A stretch of DNA of 34,060 nucleotides, from contig NZ_JAURWM010000392.1 in assembly GCF_030654915.1 (NCBI RefSeq), positions 1-34,060 on the forward strand, written 5' to 3'. Position 1 is the first letter of the stretch. Every line of letters starts with the position of its first letter. The notes under the pieces are model-generated. The model saw only the letters and a list, made by a program, of their open reading frames with translations, made no database searches and was not told the DNA's origin. Origin of the DNA: Phenylobacterium sp. GTDB lineage: Bacteria > Pseudomonadota > Alphaproteobacteria > Caulobacterales > Caulobacteraceae. The position numbers were made by a program, and so were the translations under genes. Below are positions 8,251-16,326 of this stretch, piece by piece.

Positions 8251-9120
8251 ATGAAACTCGCCACCTTCCAGGCTGGCGCGGCGTCCGAACTCGGCGCCGT
8301 CGTCGGCGACCGCATCATCGCGCTAAGCCGCGCCGCCCCCGGCCTGCCCACGGATATGATCGGCCTGATCGCCGCCTGGCCACAGGTCGAGAACGAGGTC
8401 CGCGCCCTGGCCGATCAGGCCGCCGCCGCCGCCCTGCCCCTGGACCAGGTTCGTCTGCTGGCCCCCATCCGCCGCCCCGGCAAGATCATGGCCATCGGCC
8501 TGAACTACGCCGACCACATCGCCGAGAGCAATCTGGGCACGCCCGAGCATCAGATCTGGTTTTCCAAGGCGCCGACCGCGGCCAACGGCCCGTTCGATCC
8601 AATCGATGTGCCCAAGGTCTCCCAGGCTCTCGACTATGAGGCCGAGCTTGTCGCGGTGATCGGCGCCGGCGGCCGCCATATCGGCAAGTCAGACGCGGCC
8701 CAGGCGGTGTTCGGCTATTGCGCCGGCAACGACGCCACCGAACGCGCATGGCAGCACCGCACGCCGCAATGGGTGGTGGGCAAGTCGTTCGACACCCACG
8801 CCCCGTTCGGCCCGTGGATCACCACCGCCGACGAGGTTCCCGATCCCCATGCCCTAGGCATCCGCTGCCTGGTGAACGGCGAGACCCGCCAGGACTCCAA
8901 CACCCGCCACCTGGTCTTCAATGTCTGGGACCAGATCGAACACCTCTCGCAGGCCATGACCCTGGAGGCCGGAGACCTGATCTTCACCGGCACCCCGGGC
9001 GGTATCGGCGCGGCCATGAAGCCCATGCGGTTCCTGGTGGCCGGCGACGTGGTCCGCATCGAGATCGACGGTCTGGGCGCCATCGAGAACCCCTGCGCGC
9101 CGGAGCCGGACCGTGGGTGA
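8251..9120 (+). CDS. Fumarylacetoacetate hydrolase (FAH) family protein
   Basis: A 289-residue member of the FAH family (PF01557), whose enzymes hydrolyse, hydrate, isomerise or decarboxylate the oxo-acids made by ring cleavage. The family signature GLNYADHIAE is followed by metal ligands Glu130 and Glu132 (DYEAELVAVIG) and Asp161 (GYCAGNDATER), matching the usual E-x-E-x28-D pattern. The C-terminal FTGTPGGIGAAMKP loop is also typical. The gene starts 23 bp after the dioxygenase and overlaps the monooxygenase by 8 bp. In context it should process the ring-fission product of the upstream dioxygenase. Hydrolase, hydratase and isomerase roles cannot be separated here. Confidence 0.92.
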   Translation: MKLATFQAGAASELGAVVGDRIIALSRAAPGLPTDMIGLIAAWPQVENEVRALADQAAAAALPLDQVRLLAPIRRPGKIMAIGLNYADHIAESNLGTPEHQIWFSKAPTAANGPFDPIDVPKVSQALDYEAELVAVIGAGGRHIGKSDAAQAVFGYCAGNDATERAWQHRTPQWVVGKSFDTHAPFGPWITTADEVPDPHALGIRCLVNGETRQDSNTRHLVFNVWDQIEHLSQAMTLEAGDLIFTGTPGGIGAAMKPMRFLVAGDVVRIEIDGLGAIENPCAPEPDRG

Positions 9121-10609
9121 CGAGGCCTTCGACTGCGACGTGCTGATTGTCGGCCTCGGCCCGGTCGGCGCCATGCTCGCCTTGCTGCTGGCCCAGTCGG
9201 GCGTCAGCATCATTGCGATCGACAAGGACACGGCGGTCTACCCCCTGCCCCGCGCCGCCCACTTCGACCACGAGATCATGCGCCTGTTTCAGCAGGTGGG
9301 CGTCGCCGAGGCGGTGAGCCGCCACGCCCGGCCCGCCCCGGCCTACGAATTTCGCGCCGCCGACGGCCAAGTCCTGTTGCGGATGGACCTGCCGCCGCTC
9401 GCGCCCTCTGGCTGGGCCACCGGCTACATGTTCCATCAGCCGGCTGTCGAGAACGCCTTGCGCGCCAAGCTTGAGCAAAGCCGGCTGGCGCAGATAAGGC
9501 TCGCCCAGCGCTTCGAGCGCCTGGAACATGACAGCGGCGGGGTCACAGCCTTCCTCCAAGGCCCGGACGGCGCGTCGAGCATCCGCGCCCGCTATCTGGT
9601 CGGCTGCGACGGCGCTTCGAGCCTCGTGCGCGACGCCATAGGCGGCGCGCTAGACGACTACCAATTCGACGAGCCCTGGCTGGTGATCGACGCGGTGCTT
9701 GAGAACGGCGCCCGCCCGCCCGAGGTCAATCTGCAGATCTGCGATCCGAGCCGCCCCACCACCTGCGTCCTCATGGGGCCAGGCCGCCACCGCTGGGAGT
9801 TCATGCTGCTGCCCGGGGAAACGCCCGAGCAGGTGCTGCGCGACGACTTCATCGCGCCGCTGATCGCCGGCTGGGACTGCGGGCCGGTGCAGATCGAGCG
9901 CAAGGCCGTCTACCGGTTTCACGGACTGGTCGCCAAGACCTGGCGGAACGGCCGGGTGTTGCTGGCAGGGGACGCCGCCCACCAGATGCCGCCCTTCGCT
10001 GGCCAGGGCATGTGCTCGGGCCTGCGGGACGCAGCCAACCTGGCCTGGAAGCTGAGAGCTGCGATCCAAGGCGACGCAGACGAGGCCCTGCTCGACACCT
10101 ATCAGGTCGAACGCGAGCCACATGTGCGGACCTATATCGAACTCGCCATCGGCATGGGCCGGGTGGTCTGCACCTTGGACCGCGACGTCGCCGCTCAGAG
10201 GGACGCCGGCATGTTGGCCCAACGCGCGGCGGGCGCGCCCACCTTGCCGCCCGCCGCCCCTGCGCCGCTCACCGGGGATGGGTTTCTGGCCGGCGCGCCG
10301 GGCGCCGGAGCGCTCTTTCCTCAGGCGGTGAGCGGCCAAGCCGAACCGCGTCAACGCCTGGACGATGTCCTCGGCGCCGGACCTTGGCTGATCGCACGCA
10401 GCGCCTCACCGGACCTGGGCGCGATCACCGTGACCGACCTGACCGATCCGCAACTCCAGCCCTTTCGCTCGTCGCTCGAGGGCTGGCTCGACCGTCATCG
10501 GGCGCAGGCTGTTCTTATCCGGCCCGACCGCTATGTCTTCGGCGCCGGCGAGCCTCGGGTTCTAGCCGACGCCTATATGCAAGCCCTTCGCCCCACCTCC
10601 GCCGCCTGA
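9113..10609 (+). CDS. FAD-dependent aromatic monooxygenase (MhpA/PheA-like)
   Basis: A 498-residue class A flavoprotein hydroxylase (FAD_binding_3). It shows the Rossmann motif VGLGPVGA (residues 13-20), the DG motif of CDGASSLVRDAIG (near 166) and the GD motif in LLAGDAAHQMPPFAGQGMCSG (near 286). The last segment closely resembles 3-(3-hydroxyphenyl)propionate hydroxylase MhpA. The GTG start at 9113 overlaps the FAH gene by 8 bp and puts the flavin-binding fold at the N-terminus. The C-terminal thioredoxin-like part expected in this family is present but short. It should hydroxylate a phenolic ring using NAD(P)H and O2, giving the catechol or hydroquinone cleaved by the dioxygenase. The substrate is unknown. 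Confidence 0.92.
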   Translation: MGDEAFDCDVLIVGLGPVGAMLALLLAQSGVSIIAIDKDTAVYPLPRAAHFDHEIMRLFQQVGVAEAVSRHARPAPAYEFRAADGQVLLRMDLPPLAPSGWATGYMFHQPAVENALRAKLEQSRLAQIRLAQRFERLEHDSGGVTAFLQGPDGASSIRARYLVGCDGASSLVRDAIGGALDDYQFDEPWLVIDAVLENGARPPEVNLQICDPSRPTTCVLMGPGRHRWEFMLLPGETPEQVLRDDFIAPLIAGWDCGPVQIERKAVYRFHGLVAKTWRNGRVLLAGDAAHQMPPFAGQGMCSGLRDAANLAWKLRAAIQGDADEALLDTYQVEREPHVRTYIELAIGMGRVVCTLDRDVAAQRDAGMLAQRAAGAPTLPPAAPAPLTGDGFLAGAPGAGALFPQAVSGQAEPRQRLDDVLGAGPWLIARSASPDLGAITVTDLTDPQLQPFRSSLEGWLDRHRAQAVLIRPDRYVFGAGEPRVLADAYMQALRPTSAA

Positions 10610-10623
10610 GAGAGAAACACCCC

Positions 10624-11256
10624 ATGCTTCGCCTGCACCACGCACCGATGGCCTGCTCCCTGGCCAGCCGCTTCGCCCTGGCCGAGGCCGGCTTGGCTCA
10701 CGAGGTGATCGTCGTCCGCACCGCTCGGGGCGAGAACAAGGCGCCGGCCTATCTGCGGATCAATCCGCGCGGCAAGGTCCCGGCCCTGGAGACCGACGCA
10801 GGCGTGCTCACGGAGTCGACGGCGATCTTGCCGTTCATCGCCGACCTCGCGCCGGGCAAGAACCTGCTGCCGCCGTCCGGCGGCTTCCCACGCGCCGAGG
10901 CTCAGGCCTGGCTTTCGTTCCTCTCCAGCACGCTCCATGCCGCCTATACTGGCGCGCTGCGCGCCGAGGCGTTCGAGGGTTGCGACGTCGAGGCGGTGCG
11001 CAGCGTCCACGTCGCGCGGCTGACGACAGCCCTTGAGGAACTCGACGCCCACCTGGCGGGCCGGGAGTTCATGCTGGACGCCTTCAGCGTCTGCGATCTC
11101 TATCTGCTGGTGTTCCTCCTCTGGCGCGGCGCCCCGGCGCTGGCCGGCCGACTTGCGCCCTCGCCCAATCTCGACCAGTTCCAACAGCGTATGCTCGCCC
11201 GCCCGGCCCTCGCCGCGATCCTGGGCGAGGAAATGAAGTCGATGGCGGAGGCCTGA
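10624..11256 (+). CDS. Glutathione S-transferase, beta-class-like
   Basis: A 210-residue protein with an N-terminal thioredoxin-like GST domain and an all-helical C-terminal domain. The start, LRLHHAPMACSLASRFALAEAGL, has the beta-class signature with Cys11 in place of a catalytic Ser or Tyr. The cis-Pro/Glu-Ser glutathione-binding segment is KVPALETDAGVLTESTAIL. The ATG at 10624 lies 14 bp after the monooxygenase, behind a GAGAGAAA ribosome site. In this operon it could isomerise a maleyl-type ring-cleavage product, as maleylpyruvate and maleylacetoacetate isomerases do, or detoxify reactive intermediates. The beta-class motif, not the zeta SSxxR motif, argues mildly against a classical isomerase. 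Confidence 0.9.
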   Translation: MLRLHHAPMACSLASRFALAEAGLAHEVIVVRTARGENKAPAYLRINPRGKVPALETDAGVLTESTAILPFIADLAPGKNLLPPSGGFPRAEAQAWLSFLSSTLHAAYTGALRAEAFEGCDVEAVRSVHVARLTTALEELDAHLAGREFMLDAFSVCDLYLLVFLLWRGAPALAGRLAPSPNLDQFQQRMLARPALAAILGEEMKSMAEA

Positions 11257-11261
11257 CGAGA

Positions 11262-11930
11262 TTGAGCGCAAAACGCATCGAGCGCGCTGAGCGCACCCGG
11301 GCCGCGCTGGTCGCGGCCGGCCAGCGCCTCTTCTGCGAACGGCCCGTGGACGCCGTCGCCATCGACGACATCGTTCAGGCGGCCGACGTCTCCAAGGGCA
11401 GCTTCTACAACCACTTTCCAGACCGCGACGCCCTGGTCCGCGAGGTCACAGCCCAGATCCGCTCGCAGGTGGAGCACGCCGTGTCACGGGCGAACGCCGG
11501 GGTCGAGGACCCGGCCCACCGGATGGCCAGGGCGGTCTGTGTCTATCTGCGCTACGCCGTTGACGATCCAGAGCGCGCCGGCGTGCTGGTCCGCCTCCAC
11601 AGCGGTCACACCTCGACCTCCACCCCGCTCAACAAAGGGCTGGTCGACGACGTGGCCCAGGGCCTGGCGCAGGGACGCTTCACGGTGCCGACTATGGAGG
11701 CCGGGGTTCTCTACGTCCTGGGCGTGGCGCAACTGGCCCTGATCCGCGTCACCCAGGAGCCCACCATGACCCTGGCCGTCAGCCTGGCCCAGCAGATGTG
11801 CGCCTTGCTGCTGCGCGGCCTTGGCGTGCCCGGGTCCGAGCCTGAACTGATCGCCGCCCAGGCCGCCGATCAGATCGTCCGGCAGGGCGCCTTCCGCGAC
11901 ACCCCCGCGCCCAAGGGAGAGACCCATTGA
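11262..11930 (+). CDS. TetR/AcrR-family regulator within the aromatic operon
   Basis: A 222-residue single TetR protein. The N-terminal helix-turn-helix is at about residues 33-52 (IDDIVQAADVSKGSFYNHFPDRDAL), and the C-terminal helical ligand-binding part has no recognisable subfamily mark. The start is a TTG at 11262, 5 bp after the GST stop; no in-frame ATG precedes the helix-turn-helix, so a non-ATG start is required. Its stop overlaps the next gene by 4 bp (TTGA). Its position inside the operon suggests autoregulation, probably through the TGAC-N6-GTCA sites in front of the dioxygenase. The inducer is probably the pathway substrate or a CoA ester. That role is inferred from context. Confidence 0.88.
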   Translation: MSAKRIERAERTRAALVAAGQRLFCERPVDAVAIDDIVQAADVSKGSFYNHFPDRDALVREVTAQIRSQVEHAVSRANAGVEDPAHRMARAVCVYLRYAVDDPERAGVLVRLHSGHTSTSTPLNKGLVDDVAQGLAQGRFTVPTMEAGVLYVLGVAQLALIRVTQEPTMTLAVSLAQQMCALLLRGLGVPGSEPELIAAQAADQIVRQGAFRDTPAPKGETH

Positions 11931-13489
11931 CCCCGCGCCCGATCACGCCCTTCGACGGTATGGATATCCGCACGCTGATCGACGATCAGGCGCGGGTGCG
12001 CGGCGAAGCGCCCTGGCTGACCTGGGAGCCCTTCGAGGGCGAAGGACGCAGTTGGACCTATGGTGAGTTCCGCCACGCCGTGCGCCGCTTCGCCGCCGGC
12101 CTGCAAGCGCGCGGCGTCCAGCCGGGCCAGCGCGTCATCGTCCACCTCGACAATTGCCCGGAGTCGGTGATCGCCTGGCTCGGCTGCGCCTATGCCGGCG
12201 CGGTGGCCGTAACCACCAACGCCAAGTCCAGCGGCGAGGAGATCGCCTATTTCGCCCAGCACAGCGGCGCGGTGGGGGCGATCACTCAACCACGGTACGC
12301 CAGCCTGGTCGCCGCCGCGACGCGGGGACTCCCCTGGCGCGCCGTGACCGAAGCCGACGGCGGCGCCTCGGCCGAAGCCCCGAGCGAAGGCTACGCACCT
12401 TTCGCGGCGATCGACGGCGATCCAGAGACGCTGATCGAGCGGCCCCACGATCCCTGGGCCGACTTCGCCATCCAGTACACCTCCGGCACCACGGCCCGGC
12501 CGAAGGCCGTACTCTGGACCCACGCCAACGCCCTCTGGGGCGCGCGCATGTGCGCTCAGAACGAGGACCTGCGTCCCGACGACGTACACCTCACCCACCT
12601 GCCGCTCTTCCACACCAACGCCCAGGCCTATTCGGTGCTCGCCGCGCTCTGGGCCGGCGCGCATGTCGTGCTCATGCCGCGGTTCTCGGCGTCTCGGTTC
12701 TGGCCCGTCTCGCTCAAGCACCACGCCACCTGGACCTCCATGGTCCCATTCTGCGTCAAGGCGCTGGTCGCCCAGCCGCTGCCGGCCGCGCACAGCTACC
12801 GCTTCTGGGGCAACGCCATCTGCGAGCCGGCCTGGGACAAGCACTTCGGGGTCAAGACCATCGGCTGGTGGGGCATGACCGAAACCATCGCTCACGGAAC
12901 CGTCGGCTCGGCCCGCCAGCCGGACGCGCCGATGTCCATGGGCCGCCCGTCGCCCGGATACGAGATCCACGTCCTCTCCGAGGACGGACAGCCCGTCGCG
13001 CCGGGCGAGACCGGCGATCTCCTGGTGGGCGGCCAACGCGGCGTCTCGCTGTTCAAGGAATACGCCGGCGATCCGGCCGCCACCGCCGCCGCCTTTCGCG
13101 AGGACGGCCTGTTCATCACCGGCGACCGCGTCCGGCGGGGCCTTGATGGCTTTCTCTATTTCGCCGACCGCTCGAAGGACATGTTGAAGGTCGGCGGCGA
13201 GAACGTCGCCGCCTCCGAGCTTGAGCGCGTGATCGCCGCCGTGCCAGGCGTCGCCGAGGTGGCCGTCGTCGCCAAGAAGCATCCGATGCTCGACGAGGTC
13301 CCGGTGGCGTTCGTGATCCCCGCCGCCGGACAGGCCGAGGGCCTGGTCCAACGCATTCAAGCAGCGTGCGCCCAATCCCTGGCGACCTTCAAGCAACCGC
13401 ACGACGTGCGCCTGACAGGCAGCCTGCCGCGCTCGACGCTCGAGAAGGTCGCCAAGGCCGAACTGCGCGCGCTATTGGCCCAAGAATAG
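11927..13489 (+). CDS. ATP-dependent acyl-CoA synthetase (CaiC-like, ANL superfamily)
   Basis: A 520-residue adenylate-forming ligase. Core motifs are the phosphate loop YTSGTTARPK (residues 184-193), WWGMTETIAHG, the TGD motif (ITGDRVRRGLDGFLYFADRSKDMLKVGGENV) with the hinge Asp/Arg, and the C-terminal catalytic Lys507 in STLEKVAKAEL, the form seen in CaiC-like ligases. The TTG start at 11927 overlaps the TetR stop and is preceded by a good AAGGGAGA ribosome site. It is the last gene of the operon and is followed by a strong hairpin. It probably activates a carboxylic acid, either the aromatic or side-chain acid entering the pathway or a ring-fission product leaving it, to its CoA ester for beta-oxidation. 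Confidence 0.92.
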   Translation: MTPRPITPFDGMDIRTLIDDQARVRGEAPWLTWEPFEGEGRSWTYGEFRHAVRRFAAGLQARGVQPGQRVIVHLDNCPESVIAWLGCAYAGAVAVTTNAKSSGEEIAYFAQHSGAVGAITQPRYASLVAAATRGLPWRAVTEADGGASAEAPSEGYAPFAAIDGDPETLIERPHDPWADFAIQYTSGTTARPKAVLWTHANALWGARMCAQNEDLRPDDVHLTHLPLFHTNAQAYSVLAALWAGAHVVLMPRFSASRFWPVSLKHHATWTSMVPFCVKALVAQPLPAAHSYRFWGNAICEPAWDKHFGVKTIGWWGMTETIAHGTVGSARQPDAPMSMGRPSPGYEIHVLSEDGQPVAPGETGDLLVGGQRGVSLFKEYAGDPAATAAAFREDGLFITGDRVRRGLDGFLYFADRSKDMLKVGGENVAASELERVIAAVPGVAEVAVVAKKHPMLDEVPVAFVIPAAGQAEGLVQRIQAACAQSLATFKQPHDVRLTGSLPRSTLEKVAKAELRALLAQE

Positions 13490-13521
13490 GCCAAGGCTAA
13501 GCCGAAGGCTCACGATCAGAA

Positions 13522-13550
13522 GCAGGGGGCGCGCAACGGCCGCCCCCTGC
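13522..13550. terminator. Bidirectional terminator hairpin between convergent genes
   Basis: Perfect 10-bp stem GCAGGGGGCG/CGCCCCCTGC with a 9-base loop, midway in the 67-bp gap between the acyl-CoA synthetase and the convergent aldehyde dehydrogenase. There is no T-run on either side, as often in GC-rich genomes. Confidence 0.7.
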
Positions 13551-13556
13551 CCCGGA

Positions 13557-14972
13557 TCAGCCCTTGGCCAGGTAGACGGCCTGCGGCGCCATGTACTCAA
13601 GCAGGCCGTCCATGCCGTTCTCGATGCCGAAGCCGCTGCTCTTGCGGCCGGCGAACGGCGTGTCGGGCCGCAGGTTTAGGTTCTGATTGATCCAAACGGT
13701 GCCGGTCTCCATCCGCCGGGCGATGTCCATCGCCTGGTCTAGATCCTTGGACCAGACCGCGCCCGCCAGCCCGTAGTCACTGTCATTGGCGCGATCGATC
13801 ACCTCGTCGATATTGGCGAATTTCAGCATCGGCAGGATCGGACCGAACGCTTCCTCCTGCACGACGCGCGAGTTCTCCGGCGGATTGTCGACGATGGTCA
13901 CGGGCACGAAGTAGCCGGCCTCCGGGACCGCCCCGCCCTGAATCAGGGTCAGGTTGTTGGCCTTGGCGTCGTCCAGCAGGTTCATCACCCGGTCGTACTG
14001 GCGCTTGTTTTGGATCGGCCCCAGCACCGTGCCCTGCTCACCGCCGTCGCCGACCTTCACCGCCGCGGCGATGGCCGCCAGCCGGTCGCGCAAACCGTCA
14101 TAGACGTCCTCGTGGACATAGAGACGCTTGGTCGCCACGCAGATCTGGGCGGTGTTGAAGAAAGCGCCGAAGAAGATCTTCTGCGCCACCGCGTCCAGGT
14201 CGACGTCCGGCATGACGATGGCCGCGTCATTGCCGCCGAGTTCCAGGGTCAGGCGCTTGAGATCCTTGGCCGCGCTCTCCATCACCCGCTTGCCGGTCTC
14301 GGTCGAGCCGGTGAAGGAAATCTTGTCGAAGCCGGGGTGGCCGGTCATCCACGGGCCGAGATCATCGCCGCCGCTGATGACGTTGAACACGCCCGGCGGG
14401 AAGATGTCGCGGAACAGCTCGCCGATCTTCAGCGTGCACAGCGGGGTGAAGGGCGAGGGCTTGAGCACCATGGTGTTGCCGGCGACCAGGGCCGGAGCGA
14501 CCTTCCACATGGCCAGGCTGACCGGGAAGTTCCACGGCGCGATGGCGCAGACCACGCCCAGCGGGACATAGCGGGTTTCGATGAACTGGGTCGCCGAATC
14601 CTCGGAGACATGCACCGGCGGCGTCATCTTCGACACCGCCTGCAGCCAGGCGCCGGCGCCCTGAATTTCCTGGCGGGCCGCCTCGACCGGGCGCCCCTGC
14701 TCTTGGGTGAACAGTCGGCCCAGCTCCTCGGCATGAGCCAGAAGCGTCTCGCCGGCCTTGCGCACCAGCGCTTGCCGCTCCTCGATCGGAACCTTCCGCC
14801 AGGTTTTGAAAGCCTTGCGAGCCGCGACCACCGCGGCGTCGAGTTGATCGCGACCGCAGTCAGGCGCCGTGGCGAAGGCTTGGCCGGTCGCCGGATTGAC
14901 GACCTCGATCGTCGCCTGGCCTGCGACGGCTTCGCCGCCGATGGTCATGGTGTAGTCAGTGTGAAAATCCAT
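13557..14972 (-). CDS. NAD(P)-dependent aldehyde dehydrogenase
   Basis: A 471-residue member of the ALDH superfamily with all key residues. The oxyanion Asn148 is in APWNFPVS, Lys171 in MVLKPSPFTP, the cofactor loop in SFTGSTETGKRV (219-230), the general base Glu244 in LELGGND, and the catalytic Cys278 in NTAQICVATKRLYV. The ATG at 14972 has TAGGAG seven bases upstream. It oxidises an aldehyde to a carboxylate in the cytoplasm. It converges on the aromatic operon, which suggests a shared pathway, for example oxidising an aldehyde product of side-chain or ring-fragment breakdown. The substrate is not determinable from sequence. Confidence 0.94.
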   Translation of the reverse strand: MDFHTDYTMTIGGEAVAGQATIEVVNPATGQAFATAPDCGRDQLDAAVVAARKAFKTWRKVPIEERQALVRKAGETLLAHAEELGRLFTQEQGRPVEAARQEIQGAGAWLQAVSKMTPPVHVSEDSATQFIETRYVPLGVVCAIAPWNFPVSLAMWKVAPALVAGNTMVLKPSPFTPLCTLKIGELFRDIFPPGVFNVISGGDDLGPWMTGHPGFDKISFTGSTETGKRVMESAAKDLKRLTLELGGNDAAIVMPDVDLDAVAQKIFFGAFFNTAQICVATKRLYVHEDVYDGLRDRLAAIAAAVKVGDGGEQGTVLGPIQNKRQYDRVMNLLDDAKANNLTLIQGGAVPEAGYFVPVTIVDNPPENSRVVQEEAFGPILPMLKFANIDEVIDRANDSDYGLAGAVWSKDLDQAMDIARRMETGTVWINQNLNLRPDTPFAGRKSSGFGIENGMDGLLEYMAPQAVYLAKG

Positions 14973-15021
14973 GGAGCGCTCCTAGCAAGAGATACGGGCG
15001 ACGACAGTTGTGGACGGATCG

Positions 15022-15071
15022 GGTCACACGTCTATCGCTGGCGATGGCATGGGCCACAGATAGGTCACGTC
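15022..15071 (-). promoter_or_regulatory. Direct repeats GGTCAC..GTC upstream of the aldehyde dehydrogenase
   Basis: Two related blocks, GGTCACACGTC (15022-15032) and GGTCACGTC (15063-15071), lie 41 bp apart, about four helical turns, 50-100 bp before the aldehyde dehydrogenase start. Read towards the gene they contain TGACC, the half-site of the 7.2-kb operators, but the symmetric partner is degraded. They may be regulator sites; the evidence is weak. Confidence 0.3.
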
Positions 15072-15142
15072 CTAACTGCTCCCGAAACAAGGGGCTCATT
15101 GTTCACACCGAGGGAGCCCTGACCTCCATACGACGCAGGGAT

Positions 15143-15176
15143 AGCTGCTCGCCCGGCCGCTCCGCCGGCGGGAGCT
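15143..15176 (-). terminator. Possible terminator hairpin at the end of the PAS-HWE kinase gene
   Basis: Imperfect hairpin with an inner CCGGC/GCCGG stem, loop CGCTCC, and outer AGCT/AGCT arms, overlapping the stop codon of the kinase. There is no T-run. It could terminate transcription or simply reflect GC-rich sequence. Confidence 0.35.
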
Positions 15177-16212
15177 ACGCCCCCAGCCGATCCTTCCTCA
15201 TCCGGAGCGTGGCGACGAGCCCGCTTTCCTGCCAGTCGTAGGACAGCTCACCCTCCAGGTCGTGGGCCACGCTGCGCGAGATGAGCTTGCTTCCAAAGCC
15301 ATGCATGTCCGGAGGACCCGAAATGGCCGGCCCGCCGGTTTCAGCCCAGACCAAGAACACATCGCGATCGTCCGTGGTGCTGGAAATATCGAGCATCCCC
15401 AAGTCCGACGACAAGGCGCCATGCTTGACCGAATTGGTCGCCATCTCATGGATGACCAAGGCCAGGGTGGTGGCGGTCCGCTCCCCGACGCCCATCCTCG
15501 GAACGGCGACCCGAACCCGGCTGGCGAAGGCGCCAACGTCATCGTATGGCGCCAGCAGCACCGAAATCAGATCTCCAAGCAACGCCGCCTTCCCCTCGTT
15601 GCCCGGGAGGGGGCGAACGAGGTCATGCGCACGCCCCAGGGCCGTGAGACGTTCGGTCAGCGCCTGGGCCATTTCGGCGGCCGTGGTCGTGGAATTCGCG
15701 GTGATCCGCGTCAGACCCCCCGCTATGGCGAGCAAGTTCTTGACCCGGTGGCTCATCTCCCCGGCAAGTAGCTCGTGGGCTTCCTCAGCCTGTTTGCGTT
15801 GGGTCACATCCAGGAAAATTCCAAACATGACACCATCGACGATGCCTTCGTCCGCCCCTTGGCCTCGGGCTGAAATCCACCGCACGTCATCGCCCGCCAT
15901 GATGCGAAAATCGATTTCGTAAGGCCCGGCGACCGAACGGGTCGCTGTAAAAGCCGCGCGCACGCGATCACGGTCGGCAGGATGAATGTGAGCCGACAGG
16001 TCCTCGAAGGCGACCTCTCTCGACCAAGGCAAGCCCCACAGCCCGAAGGCCCGCTCGTCCATGGTGAACTGGTCGGTATCGACCTGCCACGACCAAAGCG
16101 CGACGCTGGCGGCGTTGATCGCCAGCCTCAAATGCTCCGGCCGCCATATCAAAGAAGCGGCTTCCTGCGCTGACAAGCGGTTGAACTCCCGAAAAAACGC
16201 GCTGCTCGCCAA
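15175..16212 (-). CDS. PAS-domain HWE-family sensor histidine kinase
   Basis: A 345-residue soluble sensor kinase without membrane segments. A PAS/PAC domain covers about residues 30-145 (AINAASVALWSWQVDTDQFTMDER to GIFLDVTQRK). The dimerisation helix has the phospho-acceptor His155 in EMSHRVKNLLAIAGG. The catalytic domain has the HWE signatures HEMATNSVKHGALS (Asn260), VWAETGG (Trp289, Glu291) and HGFGSKL. The TTG at 16212 is the furthest start; another TTG 11 codons on is possible, since the first ATG would cut into the PAS domain. No response regulator lies beside it. HWE kinases often act on PhyR, the anti-sigma antagonist of the alphaproteobacterial general stress response; that link is inference here. 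Confidence 0.88.
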   Translation of the reverse strand: MASSAFFREFNRLSAQEAASLIWRPEHLRLAINAASVALWSWQVDTDQFTMDERAFGLWGLPWSREVAFEDLSAHIHPADRDRVRAAFTATRSVAGPYEIDFRIMAGDDVRWISARGQGADEGIVDGVMFGIFLDVTQRKQAEEAHELLAGEMSHRVKNLLAIAGGLTRITANSTTTAAEMAQALTERLTALGRAHDLVRPLPGNEGKAALLGDLISVLLAPYDDVGAFASRVRVAVPRMGVGERTATTLALVIHEMATNSVKHGALSSDLGMLDISSTTDDRDVFLVWAETGGPAISGPPDMHGFGSKLISRSVAHDLEGELSYDWQESGLVATLRMRKDRLGA

Positions 16213-16285
16213 ACTGAGCAGTCCGAGCCCACCTAGTCACATCGGCCGCGCTTCGCCTATGACGGCGCGTCAGCGAGGGTGCCGC

Positions 16286-16303
16286 CAAGGCCGCCGTGCC
16301 TTG
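16286..16303 (-). terminator. Short hairpin after the lipocalin gene
   Basis: CAAGGC/GCCTTG 6-bp stem with a 6-base loop, about 23 bp past the lipocalin stop and before the PAS-HWE kinase start. It has no T-run and is a weak terminator candidate. Confidence 0.25.
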
Positions 16304-16326
16304 CCGCGCATCCTCACCCGCCGAGC

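Noticed and set aside
10012-10623. In-frame extension of the GST upstream into the monooxygenase gene
   Set aside because: The extension is Arg/Ser/Pro-rich shadow sequence; the GST family starts at the ATG at 10624, which has its own ribosome site.
11870-13402. A 510-codon open frame opposite the acyl-CoA synthetase
   Set aside because: The plus strand carries all ANL ligase motifs here; the antisense protein has no recognisable fold and is an effect of high GC at third positions.
15022-15071. Third and fourth copies of the TGAC-N6-GTCA operator before the aldehyde dehydrogenase
   Set aside because: TGACC half-sites are present, but the GTCA partners are missing or wrongly spaced, so co-regulation with the 7.2-kb operators is not claimed.
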